This document shows, piece by piece, positions 1 to 9,156 of a DNA stretch of 35,502 nucleotides. The stretch is from SAR324 cluster bacterium (GTDB lineage Bacteria; SAR324; NAC60-12): positions 1 through 35,502 of the forward strand of contig JAESQU010000043.1 in assembly GCA_016764995.1 (NCBI GenBank), given 5' to 3'. Under the pieces are notes generated by a model, which made no database searches, was not told the origin of the DNA, and saw nothing but the letters and a program-made list of their open reading frames with translations. The translations under genes were made by a program, and so were the position numbers. Each line of letters starts with the position of its first letter. Position 1 is the first letter of the stretch.

Positions 1-368
1 TTCTCGATGCGCGCCATGTGCGCGCGGTCCTTGACCAGATAAGGCATGTCGAACAGCCCCGCCTCATCGGCGACCGAAGCCATTACCGAAGACGGCAGCG
101 CGAAGTCGATGGTGCCGAGCTTGAGCTTTTTCAGCAGCTCCTTGTCCTTGCCGAGCTGGCTCGAACCGAAGCCGATCACTTTCGCCTTGCCGGCGAGTTT
201 CGCATTGGCGCGCGTGACAAACTCGTTGACCGAGGCTTCGAACAGCGATCCCGGCTTGCCGACGTGGCCGAATTTGAGTTCGATCATCTGGGCCACGGCC
301 GTGCTCGCCACCAGCGCGGTGAATGCGAACGAGAGCGTGAACATTTTACTAATTTTATGATATTCCAT
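1..368 (-). CDS. TRAP transporter solute-binding protein (DctP family), N-terminal part, runs off window
   Basis: The minus strand from ATG 368 is open to the window edge (122 codons), so only the N-terminal third is present. It starts with a signal peptide (hydrophobic core about residues 9-24, ending ASTAVAQ) followed by a DctP-type mature N-terminus: LKFGHVGKPGS, an SSQLGKDKELL segment, LKLGTIDFALPSS, and GLFDMPYLVKD. Such proteins bind carboxylates or related solutes in the periplasm and deliver them to a DctQM permease, which would lie outside the window. A good ribosome-binding site (AAGGAG) sits 5-6 bases before the ATG. Base composition is GC-rich from the signal peptide onward, whereas the first eight codons and upstream DNA are AT-rich. 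Substrate cannot be told. Family assignment is firm. Confidence 0.88.
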   Translation of the reverse strand, partial: MEYHKISKMFTLSFAFTALVASTAVAQMIELKFGHVGKPGSLFEASVNEFVTRANAKLAGKAKVIGFGSSQLGKDKELLKKLKLGTIDFALPSSVMASVADEAGLFDMPYLVKDRAHMARIE

Positions 369-684
369 GATTCTCCTTCTTTGCAACGATCATATTGTCC
401 TTCGTTCATACGAAGCTTCTGCAAGCACCTTCAGGGTACGCCTGTAAAGGTTGCTGACCGGTGCGGCACGGGATTGTGCCGATGCACAATTAAACCAGCT
501 CTCTTGATATTCAAGTTAAATTAAGGTACTATTCAAATAATGTCAAGCTTAATTGTTGAAAAATTTAAAAAATAAGATGCGCGAGCTACGTGCATAACAT
601 ACCAAATCCTTGTATATTTTACCAATGTTTGGTTATAGATAGATGTATCCTCAAATTTATTTTACTTTTGTTATTGAAGAAAAT
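369..684. other. AT-rich gene-free stretch upstream of the TRAP gene
   Basis: No convincing gene is seen. The part nearest the TRAP gene (369-490) should hold its promoter. It contains an imperfect hairpin at 461-487: CGGCAC pairs with GTGCCG around a 6-base loop, extended by outer GTGC/GCAC after a 3-base bulge. This could be an operator or a leader structure. From about 500 on the DNA becomes strongly AT-rich and shows nothing further. Confidence 0.4.
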
Positions 685-833
685 ATGAAAAAGATTTTTT
701 CCTTTTTCTATCTACATTTTTAACTCTTACTATCATCTCCTGTGTTGATGAAAAGGAGGTGTTTACTGCTACTACCACAACTACCAATGACAACACAACC
801 ACCACCGAAAACGTCACCCTTCAGTCGAGATGA
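685..833 (+). pseudogene. small Thr-rich lipoprotein, broken by a frameshift in a T run
   Basis: From ATG 685 the frame begins MKKIFSFF and stops after 12 codons. If one base is added to the six-T run at 695-700, the frame becomes a textbook lipoprotein: MKKIFFLFLSTFL signal peptide, lipobox TIISC, then VDEKEVFTA, a threonine-rich linker with two runs of T, and a stop at 831-833. The product would be about 49 residues. The signal peptide and lipobox in the shifted frame are too well formed to be chance. The 3' end (GTCGAGATGACAAGT) resembles the end of the dispersed repeat at 7657-7735, so the gene may also be truncated there. It may be a real lesion, a phase-variable homopolymer, or a sequencing error. 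Function is unknown. Confidence 0.6.
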
Positions 834-1030
834 CAAGTCTTAGACAATAATATTAGTATCTTATGAGAACTTGTGACTCACGAGATATTCAAAAGTGTTT
901 AAGTGAAAAGCTAAAATTATAATTAAACAGGTTGTTCTAATTACCCCTGACTCCTGAATAAGATATACTATTACGAGTCTGGTTCAAGAACCGCCTGCAA
1001 ACCATCCACAACATCAGCCAAGAGGACTTG

Positions 1031-2206
1031 ATGCAACGACTCCAGAGCGGCCGCCATTTTTTGCAGATTCCCGGCCCCACCAATGTGCCTGACCGGATTC
1101 TCCGTGCCATTGAACGTCCCACAATAGACCATCGGGGTCCGGAGTTCAAGGGGCTGGGTTTCGAAGTGCTGGAAGGTATCAAGGAGATTTTCCAGACGAA
1201 ACAGCCTGTGATCATCTACCCCGCTTCCGGAACCGGCGCGTGGGAAGCCGCGCTTGTCAACACGCTCTCCCCCGGAGATCGGGTGCTGATGTACGACACA
1301 GGGCACTTTTCCAGCACATGGCACAAACTGGCCACCAAGCTGGGACTTGATGCCGAACTGCTCCTCGGAAACTGGCGGGAAGGGGCCAAGCCGGAAGCCA
1401 TCGAACAGGCGTTGTCTGAAGACGAAAACCGCGCCATCCAAGCCGTCTGTGTGGTCCACAACGACACCGCCACCGGCATCACTTCCGATATCCCCGCAAT
1501 CCGAAACGCCATCAACCGCGCAGGGCATCCCGCGCTTTTCCTAGTGGACACGATTTCCTCGCTTGGTTCCATGGACTACCGCCACGACGAGTGGGGCGTG
1601 GACGTGACCGTGGGCGGCTCGCAGAAGGGCTTGATGCTGCCGCCGGGCTTGAGCTTCAACGCGATTAGCAAAAAGGCACTTGCCGCTTCCAGTGAGGCGA
1701 AGCTGCCGCGTTCCTACTGGGATTGGCAGGACATGCTCAACGTCAACAAGCAGGGAGTGTTTCCCTACACGCCTGCGACCAACCTGCTATACGGCCTGCG
1801 GGAATCCATCCGGATGCTGCTTGAGGAAGGACTCGATCAGGTTTTTTCCAGACACCACCGACTTGCCGAAGCCACCCGCACCGCCGTGCAGGCTTGGGGG
1901 CTGGAACTCAATGCGATCAATCCGAGCGAATACAGCAACTCCCTCACTGCCGTCGTGCTGCCGCCGGGACACGACGCGGATGCGTTCAGGAAGGGGGTGC
2001 TGGAGTGCTTCAACGTCTCGCTCGGCAGCGGGCTGGGTCGTCTCAACGGAAAGGTCTTTCGCATCGGGCACTTGGGTGATTTCAACGAACCCATGCTGCT
2101 CGGCACCTTGGGGGCCATCGAAATGGGGCTGGACCTCGCTGAAATTCCGCATCTTCCTGAAGGCGTCCGTGCAGCGATGAGTAACCTCGTCGAAAACAAA
2201 CGCTGA
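1031..2206 (+). CDS. sgaA: serine-glyoxylate aminotransferase (PLP class V)
   Basis: A 391-residue class V aminotransferase. It opens with SGRHFLQIPGPTNVPDRIL, the hallmark N-terminus of serine-glyoxylate/alanine-glyoxylate aminotransferases, followed by DHRGPEF, YPASGTGAWEA and a VGGSQKGLMLPPG segment whose lysine (residue 199) should hold pyridoxal phosphate. The likely reaction is transfer of the serine amino group to glyoxylate, giving hydroxypyruvate and glycine, as in the serine cycle and C2 metabolism; aspartate or purine-linked activities in the family cannot be excluded. Start chosen at ATG 1031 because AAGAGGA lies 4 bases upstream; TTG 1028 is possible. The same frame stays open back to 962, with C/G-ending codons from about 974, hinting at truncation or a joined gene. 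GC-rich, unlike most neighbours. Confidence 0.87.
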   Translation: MQRLQSGRHFLQIPGPTNVPDRILRAIERPTIDHRGPEFKGLGFEVLEGIKEIFQTKQPVIIYPASGTGAWEAALVNTLSPGDRVLMYDTGHFSSTWHKLATKLGLDAELLLGNWREGAKPEAIEQALSEDENRAIQAVCVVHNDTATGITSDIPAIRNAINRAGHPALFLVDTISSLGSMDYRHDEWGVDVTVGGSQKGLMLPPGLSFNAISKKALAASSEAKLPRSYWDWQDMLNVNKQGVFPYTPATNLLYGLRESIRMLLEEGLDQVFSRHHRLAEATRTAVQAWGLELNAINPSEYSNSLTAVVLPPGHDADAFRKGVLECFNVSLGSGLGRLNGKVFRIGHLGDFNEPMLLGTLGAIEMGLDLAEIPHLPEGVRAAMSNLVENKR

Positions 2207-2245
2207 GACCTGAATGACATGCAGCTGGAGTGCGGCATCGGCAAC

Positions 2246-2907
2246 TTACTGGCGGTAGTTGAAAGAGGAATCGAATCGCGACAAAACGTAATCGCCGCAG
2301 TTCACTGGAGGGTACAGGGGCTGTTCTCCATTTTGACAGACTACTGTCGGATCCACCACCGTCTCAAAATTTGGATCCCAAGCAATAACCATTGAATAAC
2401 GTTCCACCCCCTTGCGGTTTACCACACGGTGCGGGGTGGATTTGAAACCGTCGTTTGTCCAGCGCATCAGCAAATCACCGACGGTGACTACAAGCGTCCC
2501 CTCAATCGGATGGGCAGTTACCCATTCGCCCTCAAGGGTCTGTACCTCCAGCCCACCTAGCTGATCCTGCCGAGCGTGAGGCAGCCGGAGTACGTGTGCG
2601 GTGCCACACCAAACTGAGTTTCTCCTAAATCCGGAAGTTGTGGTGGGTAGTAGATGATCGAACTATGGGCGATTGGTTCATCGGTGGTCTTCAGAAACGA
2701 GTCTGCTGGGAGTGTCATTCCCAGTGCAAAGGACCGCATCAAGTTGCGTCCGCACTGCAAGCCCGCCTCAAAAAAAGGATAAACCGCCTCTTGCAATTCC
2801 GGCATATCCTCGGGCCACTGATTGCGTCCCAAGAACGGGTTTCCCATCGTGACCGAAGGATGATTGTCCGGAAGATCTAAGCCCCACACGAAGCCTTGAT
2901 CCAGCAA
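2246..2907 (-). pseudogene. 2-oxoglutarate/Fe(II)-dependent (isopenicillin N synthase-like) oxygenase, truncated and frameshifted
   Basis: Two minus-strand pieces in different frames make up the C-terminal two-thirds of an IPNS-family oxygenase. The first (2907 down to 2557) holds GLDLPDNHPSV, the central fold and GVAPHTYSGCLTL. The second, open from about 2575 to 2246, continues RQDQLGGLEVQTLEGEW, GTLVVTVGDLLMRWTND, the STPHRVVN motif (third iron histidine and 2OG arginine region) and a normal C-terminus ending near FNYRQ. The shift lies around 2566-2578. Three lesions are visible: roughly 100 N-terminal residues are missing, with a stop directly before the first codon; a frameshift; and the iron-binding HxD motif reads H-T-Y. 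The gene is surely dead. It is convergent with sgaA and shares its GC-rich composition, which falls off sharply beyond 2907. Confidence 0.85.
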
Positions 2908-3014
2908 TTAGATGACTAATAAACGTGAAATGTCAATACAGTCAAATGTTAAAATTACAGGATATTGTTCTGAAGTTATTGAAAAATTCTCTTGTTGTTG
3001 TTGAACGTATTTTC

Positions 3015-5000
3015 TTAAGCTTCTTCTGCGGAACTGTTTTGGCTCGTACAGGTCAATTGGAAAAAAGTTTCGCGTGCGCTGTCTATCCCAATTATTGCTG
3101 CACGGTCATTTGCTTCAAAGCGAAAATTAGCATCCGGGTTCGGTACCAACTTGTCATTCCGAATCACTCCAACTACTGAAGTATCTGTTTTTGTTCTTAT
3201 TTCAGCCTCACCGATTGTTTTTCCAACAAGTATGCTTCCGGGTTTTATCAACATCCACTGAAGGTCATATTGCTTTTCTGCATCTTTAAGTTGCTCCAGG
3301 ATTTTGTCTTCCTCATTTTCGCTGTAAAGAGAGGAAAACAAATCTTGCCGTAATGATTCGGTATAATGTTGTATTTTCGCGGCAGGAATATGTAAATGAA
3401 CCAGTGCCTTTCGTGCCATTTCAAGTCCTGCCTCAAATTCAGGAATCACCACCTCAGAAATATTTAGTTTTTTGAATTCTTCCAAAAACTCAATACCAGG
3501 CGCACGCGCCACCACCTGAATTTCTGCATTGGCTTTTCGCGCTTGTTCAACAATCGCTTGTGCAATCAGGACTTCCGGAGTAGTAATAATTAACAGCCGT
3601 GCTGAAGCGGTCTCGGCTGCCTCTAAAACTATTTCGTGACTGGCGTCTCCATAAATAACAGTAATTTCAGAATTTTTGGCTCTTTCAACTCGAAGTTGAT
3701 CCAATTCAATAATCAGCATGGGAACGTGAAGGCGTTTCAGAACCTGGGCAATTCTGAAACCAACCCGACCGCCGCCCACAATAATTACATGATTCTTTAA
3801 TCCGGATTTTGGATAATTGATAGTGTCCAACGGTTCATGCTTGAACCAGCGTTTTCGGAGAGCGTACAGCCGAGAGGTTTGTCCGGAAATAATAGGAGTT
3901 AAAAACATTGTTATTATCGCAGTGCTCAAAACTAGTGAATAAACTTCATGGCTGATGGAGTTTGTTGAGACTCCAACTTGTGCCAGTACGAACGAAAATT
4001 CGCCAACCTGAAAGAGTCCCAAACCCACTGCTAAAGGCACCACATTTCCATATTTGAAAATCCGGGCCAGCAGTGCGAAAATAATTCCCTTACCTAGACT
4101 TACTATCAACACAAGCATCAGAACCTGCTGCCAGTGATCCAGCAAAAATGCAGGATTGAGCAACATTCCCACTGATGCGAAAAATAACAATCCGAAAAGA
4201 TCACGAACCGGAATAATGTCGCTTAACGCTTGATGCCCATAATCGGATTCGCTCAAAACCATTCCTGCGACAAACGCTCCAAAGGCAAAGGAAAGTCCCA
4301 CCAAATATGTCAGGTAACCTACGCCCAAACCAATCGCAGTAATGGCGAGTAGAAATAATTCTCGTGATCCTAAATGGGCGATGTAGCGCATTATCATGGG
4401 TAATAAACGGGTGCCAAAAAAAATCATTCCTGCCAAAAAAACAACTGTTTTCAGCATTGCTATTTCCAGCGAAATCCAGCCCAGAGAGGGATCATTCAGC
4501 ATCGGCAACAACACAATGAGGGGAACAACTGCCAAATCCTGTACGATCAACATTCCAACCATGACTTTGCTGGAAAGCGTTCCGAGCCAACCTTGATTCA
4601 TCAGAGTTTTGAGCAGGACCATTGTGCTTGAAAGAGAAACAAGCGCCCCAAGCCAAAGCGAGGATTTCGCGTCCCAGCCCATAAACTGTCCGATTCCGTA
4701 ACCCATTGCAATGGTTAGTAATATTTGAATTGGTGTGCCGATCAGCGCGATCATTTTGACGGGTTTCAGATCTTTGAGAGAAAACTCAAGTCCAAGCGCA
4801 AACAGCAAAAGCGCGACTCCGATTTCCGCCAGTAGTTCTATTTCGTGAACACTGGTCAGGGCAAAACCAAAGGTGTAAGGACCAAACGCAATTCCGGTTA
4901 GAATATATCCTAAAATCAACGGTTGTCCGAGCCTCTGCATCAAGAGGCCACTGAAAAACGCACTGACTACAAGAAGGATGAGGTCTGTGGCGATGCCCAT
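3015..5000 (-). CDS. CPA2-family cation:proton antiporter with TrkA domains (KefB/KefC/YbaL type)
   Basis: A 661-residue inner-membrane protein. Residues 1 to about 375 form the Na+/H+ exchanger domain with a dozen hydrophobic segments, including [12 protein letters not shown] near the start and the conserved FALGLEFSL and [18 protein letters not shown] segments. A cytoplasmic RCK/TrkA-N domain follows from about 405 ([17 protein letters not shown] nucleotide-binding loop, acidic LIIELD, GDAS), then a TrkA-C domain from about 575 ([10 protein letters not shown], then VGVIRN). Such proteins exchange K+ or Na+ for protons under control of bound nucleotide. No glutathione-specific KefC features were identified, so the symbol is withheld. 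It is divergent from hutF, with a 99-base shared promoter region. ATG 5000 opens directly with a membrane helix. Confidence 0.9.
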   Translation of the reverse strand: MGIATDLILLVVSAFFSGLLMQRLGQPLILGYILTGIAFGPYTFGFALTSVHEIELLAEIGVALLLFALGLEFSLKDLKPVKMIALIGTPIQILLTIAMGYGIGQFMGWDAKSSLWLGALVSLSSTMVLLKTLMNQGWLGTLSSKVMVGMLIVQDLAVVPLIVLLPMLNDPSLGWISLEIAMLKTVVFLAGMIFFGTRLLPMIMRYIAHLGSRELFLLAITAIGLGVGYLTYLVGLSFAFGAFVAGMVLSESDYGHQALSDIIPVRDLFGLLFFASVGMLLNPAFLLDHWQQVLMLVLIVSLGKGIIFALLARIFKYGNVVPLAVGLGLFQVGEFSFVLAQVGVSTNSISHEVYSLVLSTAIITMFLTPIISGQTSRLYALRKRWFKHEPLDTINYPKSGLKNHVIIVGGGRVGFRIAQVLKRLHVPMLIIELDQLRVERAKNSEITVIYGDASHEIVLEAAETASARLLIITTPEVLIAQAIVEQARKANAEIQVVARAPGIEFLEEFKKLNISEVVIPEFEAGLEMARKALVHLHIPAAKIQHYTESLRQDLFSSLYSENEEDKILEQLKDAEKQYDLQWMLIKPGSILVGKTIGEAEIRTKTDTSVVGVIRNDKLVPNPDANFRFEANDRAAIIGIDSARETFFQLTCTSQNSSAEEA

Positions 5001-5099
5001 GCTTAAATGAGGAAGGTGTCTATTTATGAGTTTAATTTTTTCTTGCTTTTATTTATGCTTATATAAACTTTTTTATCAATACAAAATCATGGGAATGCG

Positions 5100-6470
5100 A
5101 TGAATCTTTTTGCAGAACTTGCCCTTACGCCGGAAGGTTGGTCCAAAAATGTCCGAGTGACTTTGGATCAGTTTGGACGAATTACAACAGTAGAATCCGA
5201 AGTTGAACCGAATCCGGACGATCAATATTTGCGAAACCGCATCCTTCTTCCAGCATTGTCGAATCTTCATAGTCACTCTTTTCAACGTGCGATGTCCGGA
5301 CTAACTGAAAAGCGTTTGGAAAAGCGGGACAGCTTTTGGAGTTGGCGGGAGTTGATGTACAGTTTTCTGGAACGCCTGAATCCGGAACAGATTGAAGCAA
5401 TTGCGGCACTTGTTTTTATGGAAATGCTGGAATGCGGTTATGCTTCGGTCGGTGAATTCCATTATGTCCACCATCAGCGCGGCGGACAACATTATGAAAA
5501 CATTGCGGAAACGTCATGCCGTATTATCAGCGCCGCTCAAAAAGCGGGAATCGGTTTGACTCATTTGCCTGTTTATTACATGCAGGGTGGATTGAACGGA
5601 AAAAAACTCGCTGAAGGTCAACTTCGTTTTGGCAATGAGCATGAGCACTTTTTAGCAATACTTACAGAAGCACAAGTTGCTCTCCAAGATGCTCCTGAGG
5701 ATTATGCACTTGGCATGGCTCCGCATTCTTTAAGAGCGGTTTCTCCGGATGCTTTGCAGGAAATAGTTGAGGCTGTTTCGACCGGCCCGGTTCATATTCA
5801 CATTGCGGAACAGTTGAAAGAAGTTGAGGATATTCAAGCAAATTACAATGCGCGTCCAGTGGAATGGTTACTACAAAATGTTGCGGTTGATTCACGCTGG
5901 TGTTTGATTCATGCCACTCACATGACTCCGGAAGAAACACAGAATCTTGCAAAATCCGGAGCGGTAGTTGGACTTTGTCCAATCACAGAAGCAAATCTTG
6001 GTGACGGAATTTTCGATGGAACAGAATTGCTTTTGTCCGGAGGAAAATACGGAATCGGTTCTGACTCAAATGTTTTCATCGCATTGACAGAAGAATTGCG
6101 TTTGCTCGAATACAGTCAGCGGCTCGTCAGGAAGGAGCGTAACGTGATGACAAACAAAACCGGATCTATCGGCAGGGCACTCTACAACGACGCTTTAGCT
6201 GGTGGCGCACAAGCTTTGGGACGTAAATCCGGAAGTATAACTCCTGGAAATTGGGCTGATTTGCTGACGCTTGATGCGGATGCCTTGACCTTGTGGGGTT
6301 GTGCTGATGACGAATTTCTGGATCGCTGGATTTTCACCGGAGACGATTCACTTGTGCGTGAAGTATGGTCCGCTGGAAGACAAATGGTGTCAGACGGACA
6401 ACACATCCAGCACCATGAAATTGAACAGCGTTATCGCACTGTGATTCAGGAAATAAGGCGGGAAAAATAA
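5100..6470 (+). CDS. hutF: formimidoylglutamate deiminase (HutF)
   Basis: A 456-residue amidohydrolase-superfamily enzyme. It hydrolyses N-formimidoyl-L-glutamate to N-formyl-L-glutamate and ammonia in histidine breakdown. The metal site is visible: NLHSHSFQ (H57, H59), HIHIAEQ (H232/H234), the IHATHM histidine and the GIGSDSN aspartate. The LLPALSNLHSHSFQRAMSGL block and the FWSWRELMY segment are characteristic of HutF rather than of guanine or chlorohydrolase relatives. Length fits the family. No hutH, hutU or hutI lies nearby, so the rest of the pathway would be elsewhere. The Shine-Dalgarno is weak (GGGA before ATG 5100). It is convergent with msrAB; an AT-rich imperfect stem (AGTTTTGTT/AACAAACT) lies between them at about 6471-6493. 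Confidence 0.9.
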   Translation: MNLFAELALTPEGWSKNVRVTLDQFGRITTVESEVEPNPDDQYLRNRILLPALSNLHSHSFQRAMSGLTEKRLEKRDSFWSWRELMYSFLERLNPEQIEAIAALVFMEMLECGYASVGEFHYVHHQRGGQHYENIAETSCRIISAAQKAGIGLTHLPVYYMQGGLNGKKLAEGQLRFGNEHEHFLAILTEAQVALQDAPEDYALGMAPHSLRAVSPDALQEIVEAVSTGPVHIHIAEQLKEVEDIQANYNARPVEWLLQNVAVDSRWCLIHATHMTPEETQNLAKSGAVVGLCPITEANLGDGIFDGTELLLSGGKYGIGSDSNVFIALTEELRLLEYSQRLVRKERNVMTNKTGSIGRALYNDALAGGAQALGRKSGSITPGNWADLLTLDADALTLWGCADDEFLDRWIFTGDDSLVREVWSAGRQMVSDGQHIQHHEIEQRYRTVIQEIRREK

Positions 6471-6513
6471 AGTTTTGTTCAGAGTTAACAAACTCCTAAA
6501 AAACTGTCTTTTA

Positions 6514-7581
6514 TCAATTTTGAAACAAATCCTGATAATCGAGATAACCCTCTTTTGCCAAGTCATTTTTTGCGACAAATCTCAGTGCAGCCGAGTTGAT
6601 GCAATAACGTAATCCATCTGGTTTGGGGCCATCATTAAACAAGTGTCCCAGGTGAGAATCTCCAAATTTGCTTCGGAGTTCGGTTCTCACGGAAAACCAG
6701 CTTTTGTCTTCTTTCATGACAATATTTTCTTCTGCGAGAGGTTTAGTAAAACTGGGCCAGCCTGTACCGGATTTATATTTGTCAACGGAACTGAAGAGAG
6801 GCTCTCCTGAAACAATATCAACATAAATTCCTGCCTTTTTATTATCCCAATATTTGTTTCTGAAAGGCGGTTCAGTAGCATCGTTTTGAGTAACGTCAAA
6901 CTGCAATGGTGTCAGCTTTTCTTCAAGTTGGCGCAAATCAGGTTTTTGATATTTTGCGATTAATTTGCCATCATTTTCGCCGCTAATTTTTTCGCCCCAA
7001 AGTTCCTTAAGCCGACTGTCGCGTCCACATCGATAGCGATAGTACGTGTATTTTAAGAAGCTCTTTTTGTAGTAATTCTGGTGGTAATCTTCTGCCGGAA
7101 AAAATTCTTTTGCCATAATTATTGGAGTTAAGACAGTATCTTCGAGGATTCCGGAATTTTCTAGCATAGTTTTTGATTTTGCAGCGAGCTGCTTTTGTTC
7201 AGCAGTCTGATAAAAAACTGCGGTTGAGTACTCATGCCCGCGGTCACAAAATTGTCCATCTTTGTCAAGAGGATCGATATTGATCCAAAATATGTCCAGC
7301 AACTCCGTATAAGAAATCACAGACGGTTCGTAATAAATCTGGACTGCTTCAATATGACCCGTTTTTCCGTAATTCTGATAACTGGGATTCTTGCCCGTTC
7401 CACCGATATATCCGGAAACGACTTCTTTTATTCCGGGAATTTTTTCAAAATCGGCTTCCATGCACCAAAAACAACCGCCGGCAAAAACTGCGGTTTCAAC
7501 TTTTTCCTGTGCAGAAGAATCAAGTACAGTAAACCAAATCAGCAGGAAAAATGAGCCAAGAAGTATGATTGTTTTTCGCAT
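6514..7581 (-). CDS. msrAB: exported bifunctional methionine sulfoxide reductase MsrA-MsrB
   Basis: A 355-residue fusion. Residues 1-24 form a signal peptide (hydrophobic core, then SSAQ), so it should act outside the cytoplasm. The MsrA domain follows, with [12 protein letters not shown] (catalytic C37), [14 protein letters not shown] and [12 protein letters not shown]; it reduces methionine-S-sulfoxide. The MsrB domain fills the C-terminus, with [25 protein letters not shown] and the catalytic cysteine in [11 protein letters not shown] (C327); it reduces the R isomer. The zinc CxxC pairs of many MsrBs are absent, and threonine replaces cysteine in SGxGWPSF, as in other MsrAB fusions. ATG 7581 was chosen over GTG 7590 because it gives a cleaner signal peptide. 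No dedicated electron donor is nearby. Confidence 0.92.
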   Translation of the reverse strand: MRKTIILLGSFFLLIWFTVLDSSAQEKVETAVFAGGCFWCMEADFEKIPGIKEVVSGYIGGTGKNPSYQNYGKTGHIEAVQIYYEPSVISYTELLDIFWINIDPLDKDGQFCDRGHEYSTAVFYQTAEQKQLAAKSKTMLENSGILEDTVLTPIIMAKEFFPAEDYHQNYYKKSFLKYTYYRYRCGRDSRLKELWGEKISGENDGKLIAKYQKPDLRQLEEKLTPLQFDVTQNDATEPPFRNKYWDNKKAGIYVDIVSGEPLFSSVDKYKSGTGWPSFTKPLAEENIVMKEDKSWFSVRTELRSKFGDSHLGHLFNDGPKPDGLRYCINSAALRFVAKNDLAKEGYLDYQDLFQN

Positions 7582-7656
7582 GTTACCCACTTGAATTTTA
7601 AAGAATTGATTTGTTAAATATTGCTGCTTTCGTAAAAACTTTAAAACACATAAATT

Positions 7657-7735
7657 GTCATTGCTTACAAAGCGAGAAATCTATTTTATGTTAAGCACTG
7701 ATATTATTAAGATATCTCTCTTAGTTCGAGATGAC
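7657..7735 (+). repeat. dispersed repeat family A, full copy
   Basis: The left arm GTCATTGCTTACAAAGCGAG and the right arm ending GATATCTCTCTTAGTTCGAGATGAC form an imperfect inverted repeat about 80 bases long. It aligns end to end with the reverse complement of 24651-24730 (GTCATTGCTTACGAAGCGAG as left arm). A half copy lies at 8862-8902. It sits in the 208-base gap between msrAB and the nitronate monooxygenase gene. Confidence 0.7.
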
Positions 7736-7789
7736 AAATAATTAGTTTAGGAGTTTTTACGAAGTCATCATTCTTAGTGAAGCTAATTT

Positions 7790-8827
7790 TTAAAGTTCAG
7801 CAGCAAGTTTCAGTGTTAATTCGGCAGCAGGAATTTCCAGGCAACCGCTGACATTTTGTCCACACCAAAGCGGTGAAAAATCTCCGGAACCGACAGCTTC
7901 CGCTTTTTTTCGAATTGCCATGACTGCGGCAGAAGCCAAGGGAAATTCCGGTGCGTCCGCGTTAATTGGACCAATTTCTCTAATGAAACGGTTAATTAGT
8001 CCTCGCGCCGGTCTGCCGCTGAAAATGTTGGTCAGCACGGTTTCTTTTACGTCTTCGCTTTTCAAGGCAGCCCGATGTATCGGACTGGTTTTTGTTTCCG
8101 GACAAAGCAAATATGCCGTTCCGATCTGCACTGCCGATGCACCCAACGAAATGGCTTCTGCCACATCCTTTGCAGATGAAATTCCTCCGGCAGCAATTAT
8201 CGGTAACTTCATTTGCTCAATTAGTCGTGTTACAAGAGATAATCTTTCAATTTGAGTTGAAAGATCAGTTGACAAAAACATTCCTCGGTGACCTCCAGCT
8301 TCTATTCCCTGCGCAATGATTGCGTCAGCGCCATTTGTTTCCAGCCATTTTGCCTCTTCAATGGTGGTTGCGCTAGCCAATATGGTTGCGCCCCAGTCCT
8401 TGACTCGTTTGAGCAAATTTCTTGCAGGCAAACCGAAATGGAAACTAACGAATGAAGGTTTAAATTCAGCTAAAATTTCAGCGGTTTCCACACTAAATGG
8501 TTCACGTCCGGCGTCTTTTGTGATGTCTGCGGAATTAAGCTTAAACTCCTTGAAATAAGGATTCAGTATTTCCAGCCATTTTTGTCCTCGCTCAATGTTC
8601 GGTTCAGGAGGAGTATGACAGAAAAAATTGACGTTAAAAGGTTTCACGGTTTGGGATTTTAATGCCTTCAGTTCTACACGAAGTGTTTCTGGAGCGAGCA
8701 TAGCACAGGGAAGGGAGCCCAAACCACCGGCATTTGAAACAGCAATTGCTAAAGCACTGTCCTGAACTCCGACCATCGGCGCCTGGATGATGGGGAATTT
8801 TGTGCCTAAAAAGTTTTTGGTTTCCAT
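7790..8827 (-). CDS. nitronate monooxygenase (2-nitropropane dioxygenase family)
   Basis: A 345-residue FMN-dependent TIM-barrel protein. It starts with FPIIQAPMVGVQDSALAIAV and NAGGLGSLP, the family's FMN-binding N-terminus. It continues with FNVNFFCHTPPEPN, the motif AIIAQGIEAGGHRGMF typical of class I nitronate monooxygenases, and the phosphate-binding AAGGISSAKDVAEAISLGA followed by QIGTAYLLCPE. The enzyme oxidises alkyl nitronates such as propionate-3-nitronate to the carbonyl compound and nitrite, using oxygen; it is cytoplasmic and usually a detoxifier. Length matches the family. It is transcribed in the same direction as the two small genes upstream, but repeat family A lies at both ends of the gene (7657-7735 and 8862-8902), so it may be its own unit. 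Confidence 0.88.
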   Translation of the reverse strand: METKNFLGTKFPIIQAPMVGVQDSALAIAVSNAGGLGSLPCAMLAPETLRVELKALKSQTVKPFNVNFFCHTPPEPNIERGQKWLEILNPYFKEFKLNSADITKDAGREPFSVETAEILAEFKPSFVSFHFGLPARNLLKRVKDWGATILASATTIEEAKWLETNGADAIIAQGIEAGGHRGMFLSTDLSTQIERLSLVTRLIEQMKLPIIAAGGISSAKDVAEAISLGASAVQIGTAYLLCPETKTSPIHRAALKSEDVKETVLTNIFSGRPARGLINRFIREIGPINADAPEFPLASAAVMAIRKKAEAVGSGDFSPLWCGQNVSGCLEIPAAELTLKLAAEL

Positions 8828-8861
8828 GGCTTTATCATATTTGTTGCTGTCCTATAAAAAA

Positions 8862-8902
8862 CCTAAAACCGTGTCAATTCGAGCAAAGCGAGAAATCTTG
8901 TA
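8862..8902 (+). repeat. dispersed repeat family A, half copy
   Basis: The stretch CCTAAAACCGTGTCA, then a variable few bases, then AAAGCGAGAAATCTTGTA matches the outer flank and left arm of the copy at 24651-24741 read on the minus strand. The right arm is missing. The copy directly abuts the stop codon of the small gene at 8903-9148. Confidence 0.65.
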
Positions 8903-9148
8903 TTAGCGGCCACCCTGAAAGACACGGAATTTCTTTTTTTGTTTGTAAAGTGTTTTTTCTGCCTTATTATTGGCCAGATAAGCACCGACTCCCCAGCCGA
9001 TGAATCCGAAAATAATTGCATTTGTCGCGGCTTCACCCTGCAAAATTTCCGGACTCCAAAATCCGGCCAGTGCGCCGAGCAAGGCGCCATAGCGCACATA
9101 ATTGTCCTGAAATAAAGTCAATAACAAAAGCAGCAAATGTCGTAGCAT
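8903..9148 (-). CDS. small membrane protein, unknown function
   Basis: An 81-residue protein. Residues 1-15 are hydrophobic (LLLLLLT), followed by a glycine/alanine-rich segment (YGALLGALAGFW) and a third hydrophobic segment (about 44-60, AIIFGFIGWGVGAYL), then a basic tail (KTLYKQKKKFR). It looks like an inner-membrane protein with two or three short helices. No family was recognised and no clear Shine-Dalgarno precedes ATG 9148. It lies 8 bases downstream of another small membrane protein on the same strand, so the two probably share a message. Coding is inferred from the membrane-protein pattern and tight packing. Confidence 0.55.
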   Translation of the reverse strand: MLRHLLLLLLTLFQDNYVRYGALLGALAGFWSPEILQGEAATNAIIFGFIGWGVGAYLANNKAEKTLYKQKKKFRVFQGGR

Positions 9149-9156
9149 ATTGACAA

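Noticed and set aside
18-524. 168-codon plus-strand open frame at the window start
   Set aside because: It is antisense to the TRAP binding protein, whose signal peptide and family motifs are clear, and it then runs through the upstream region.
971-1528. 185-codon open frame antisense to sgaA
   Set aside because: It lies opposite a gene with clear PLP motifs and high GC3, which creates long antisense frames; its residues show no protein-like pattern.
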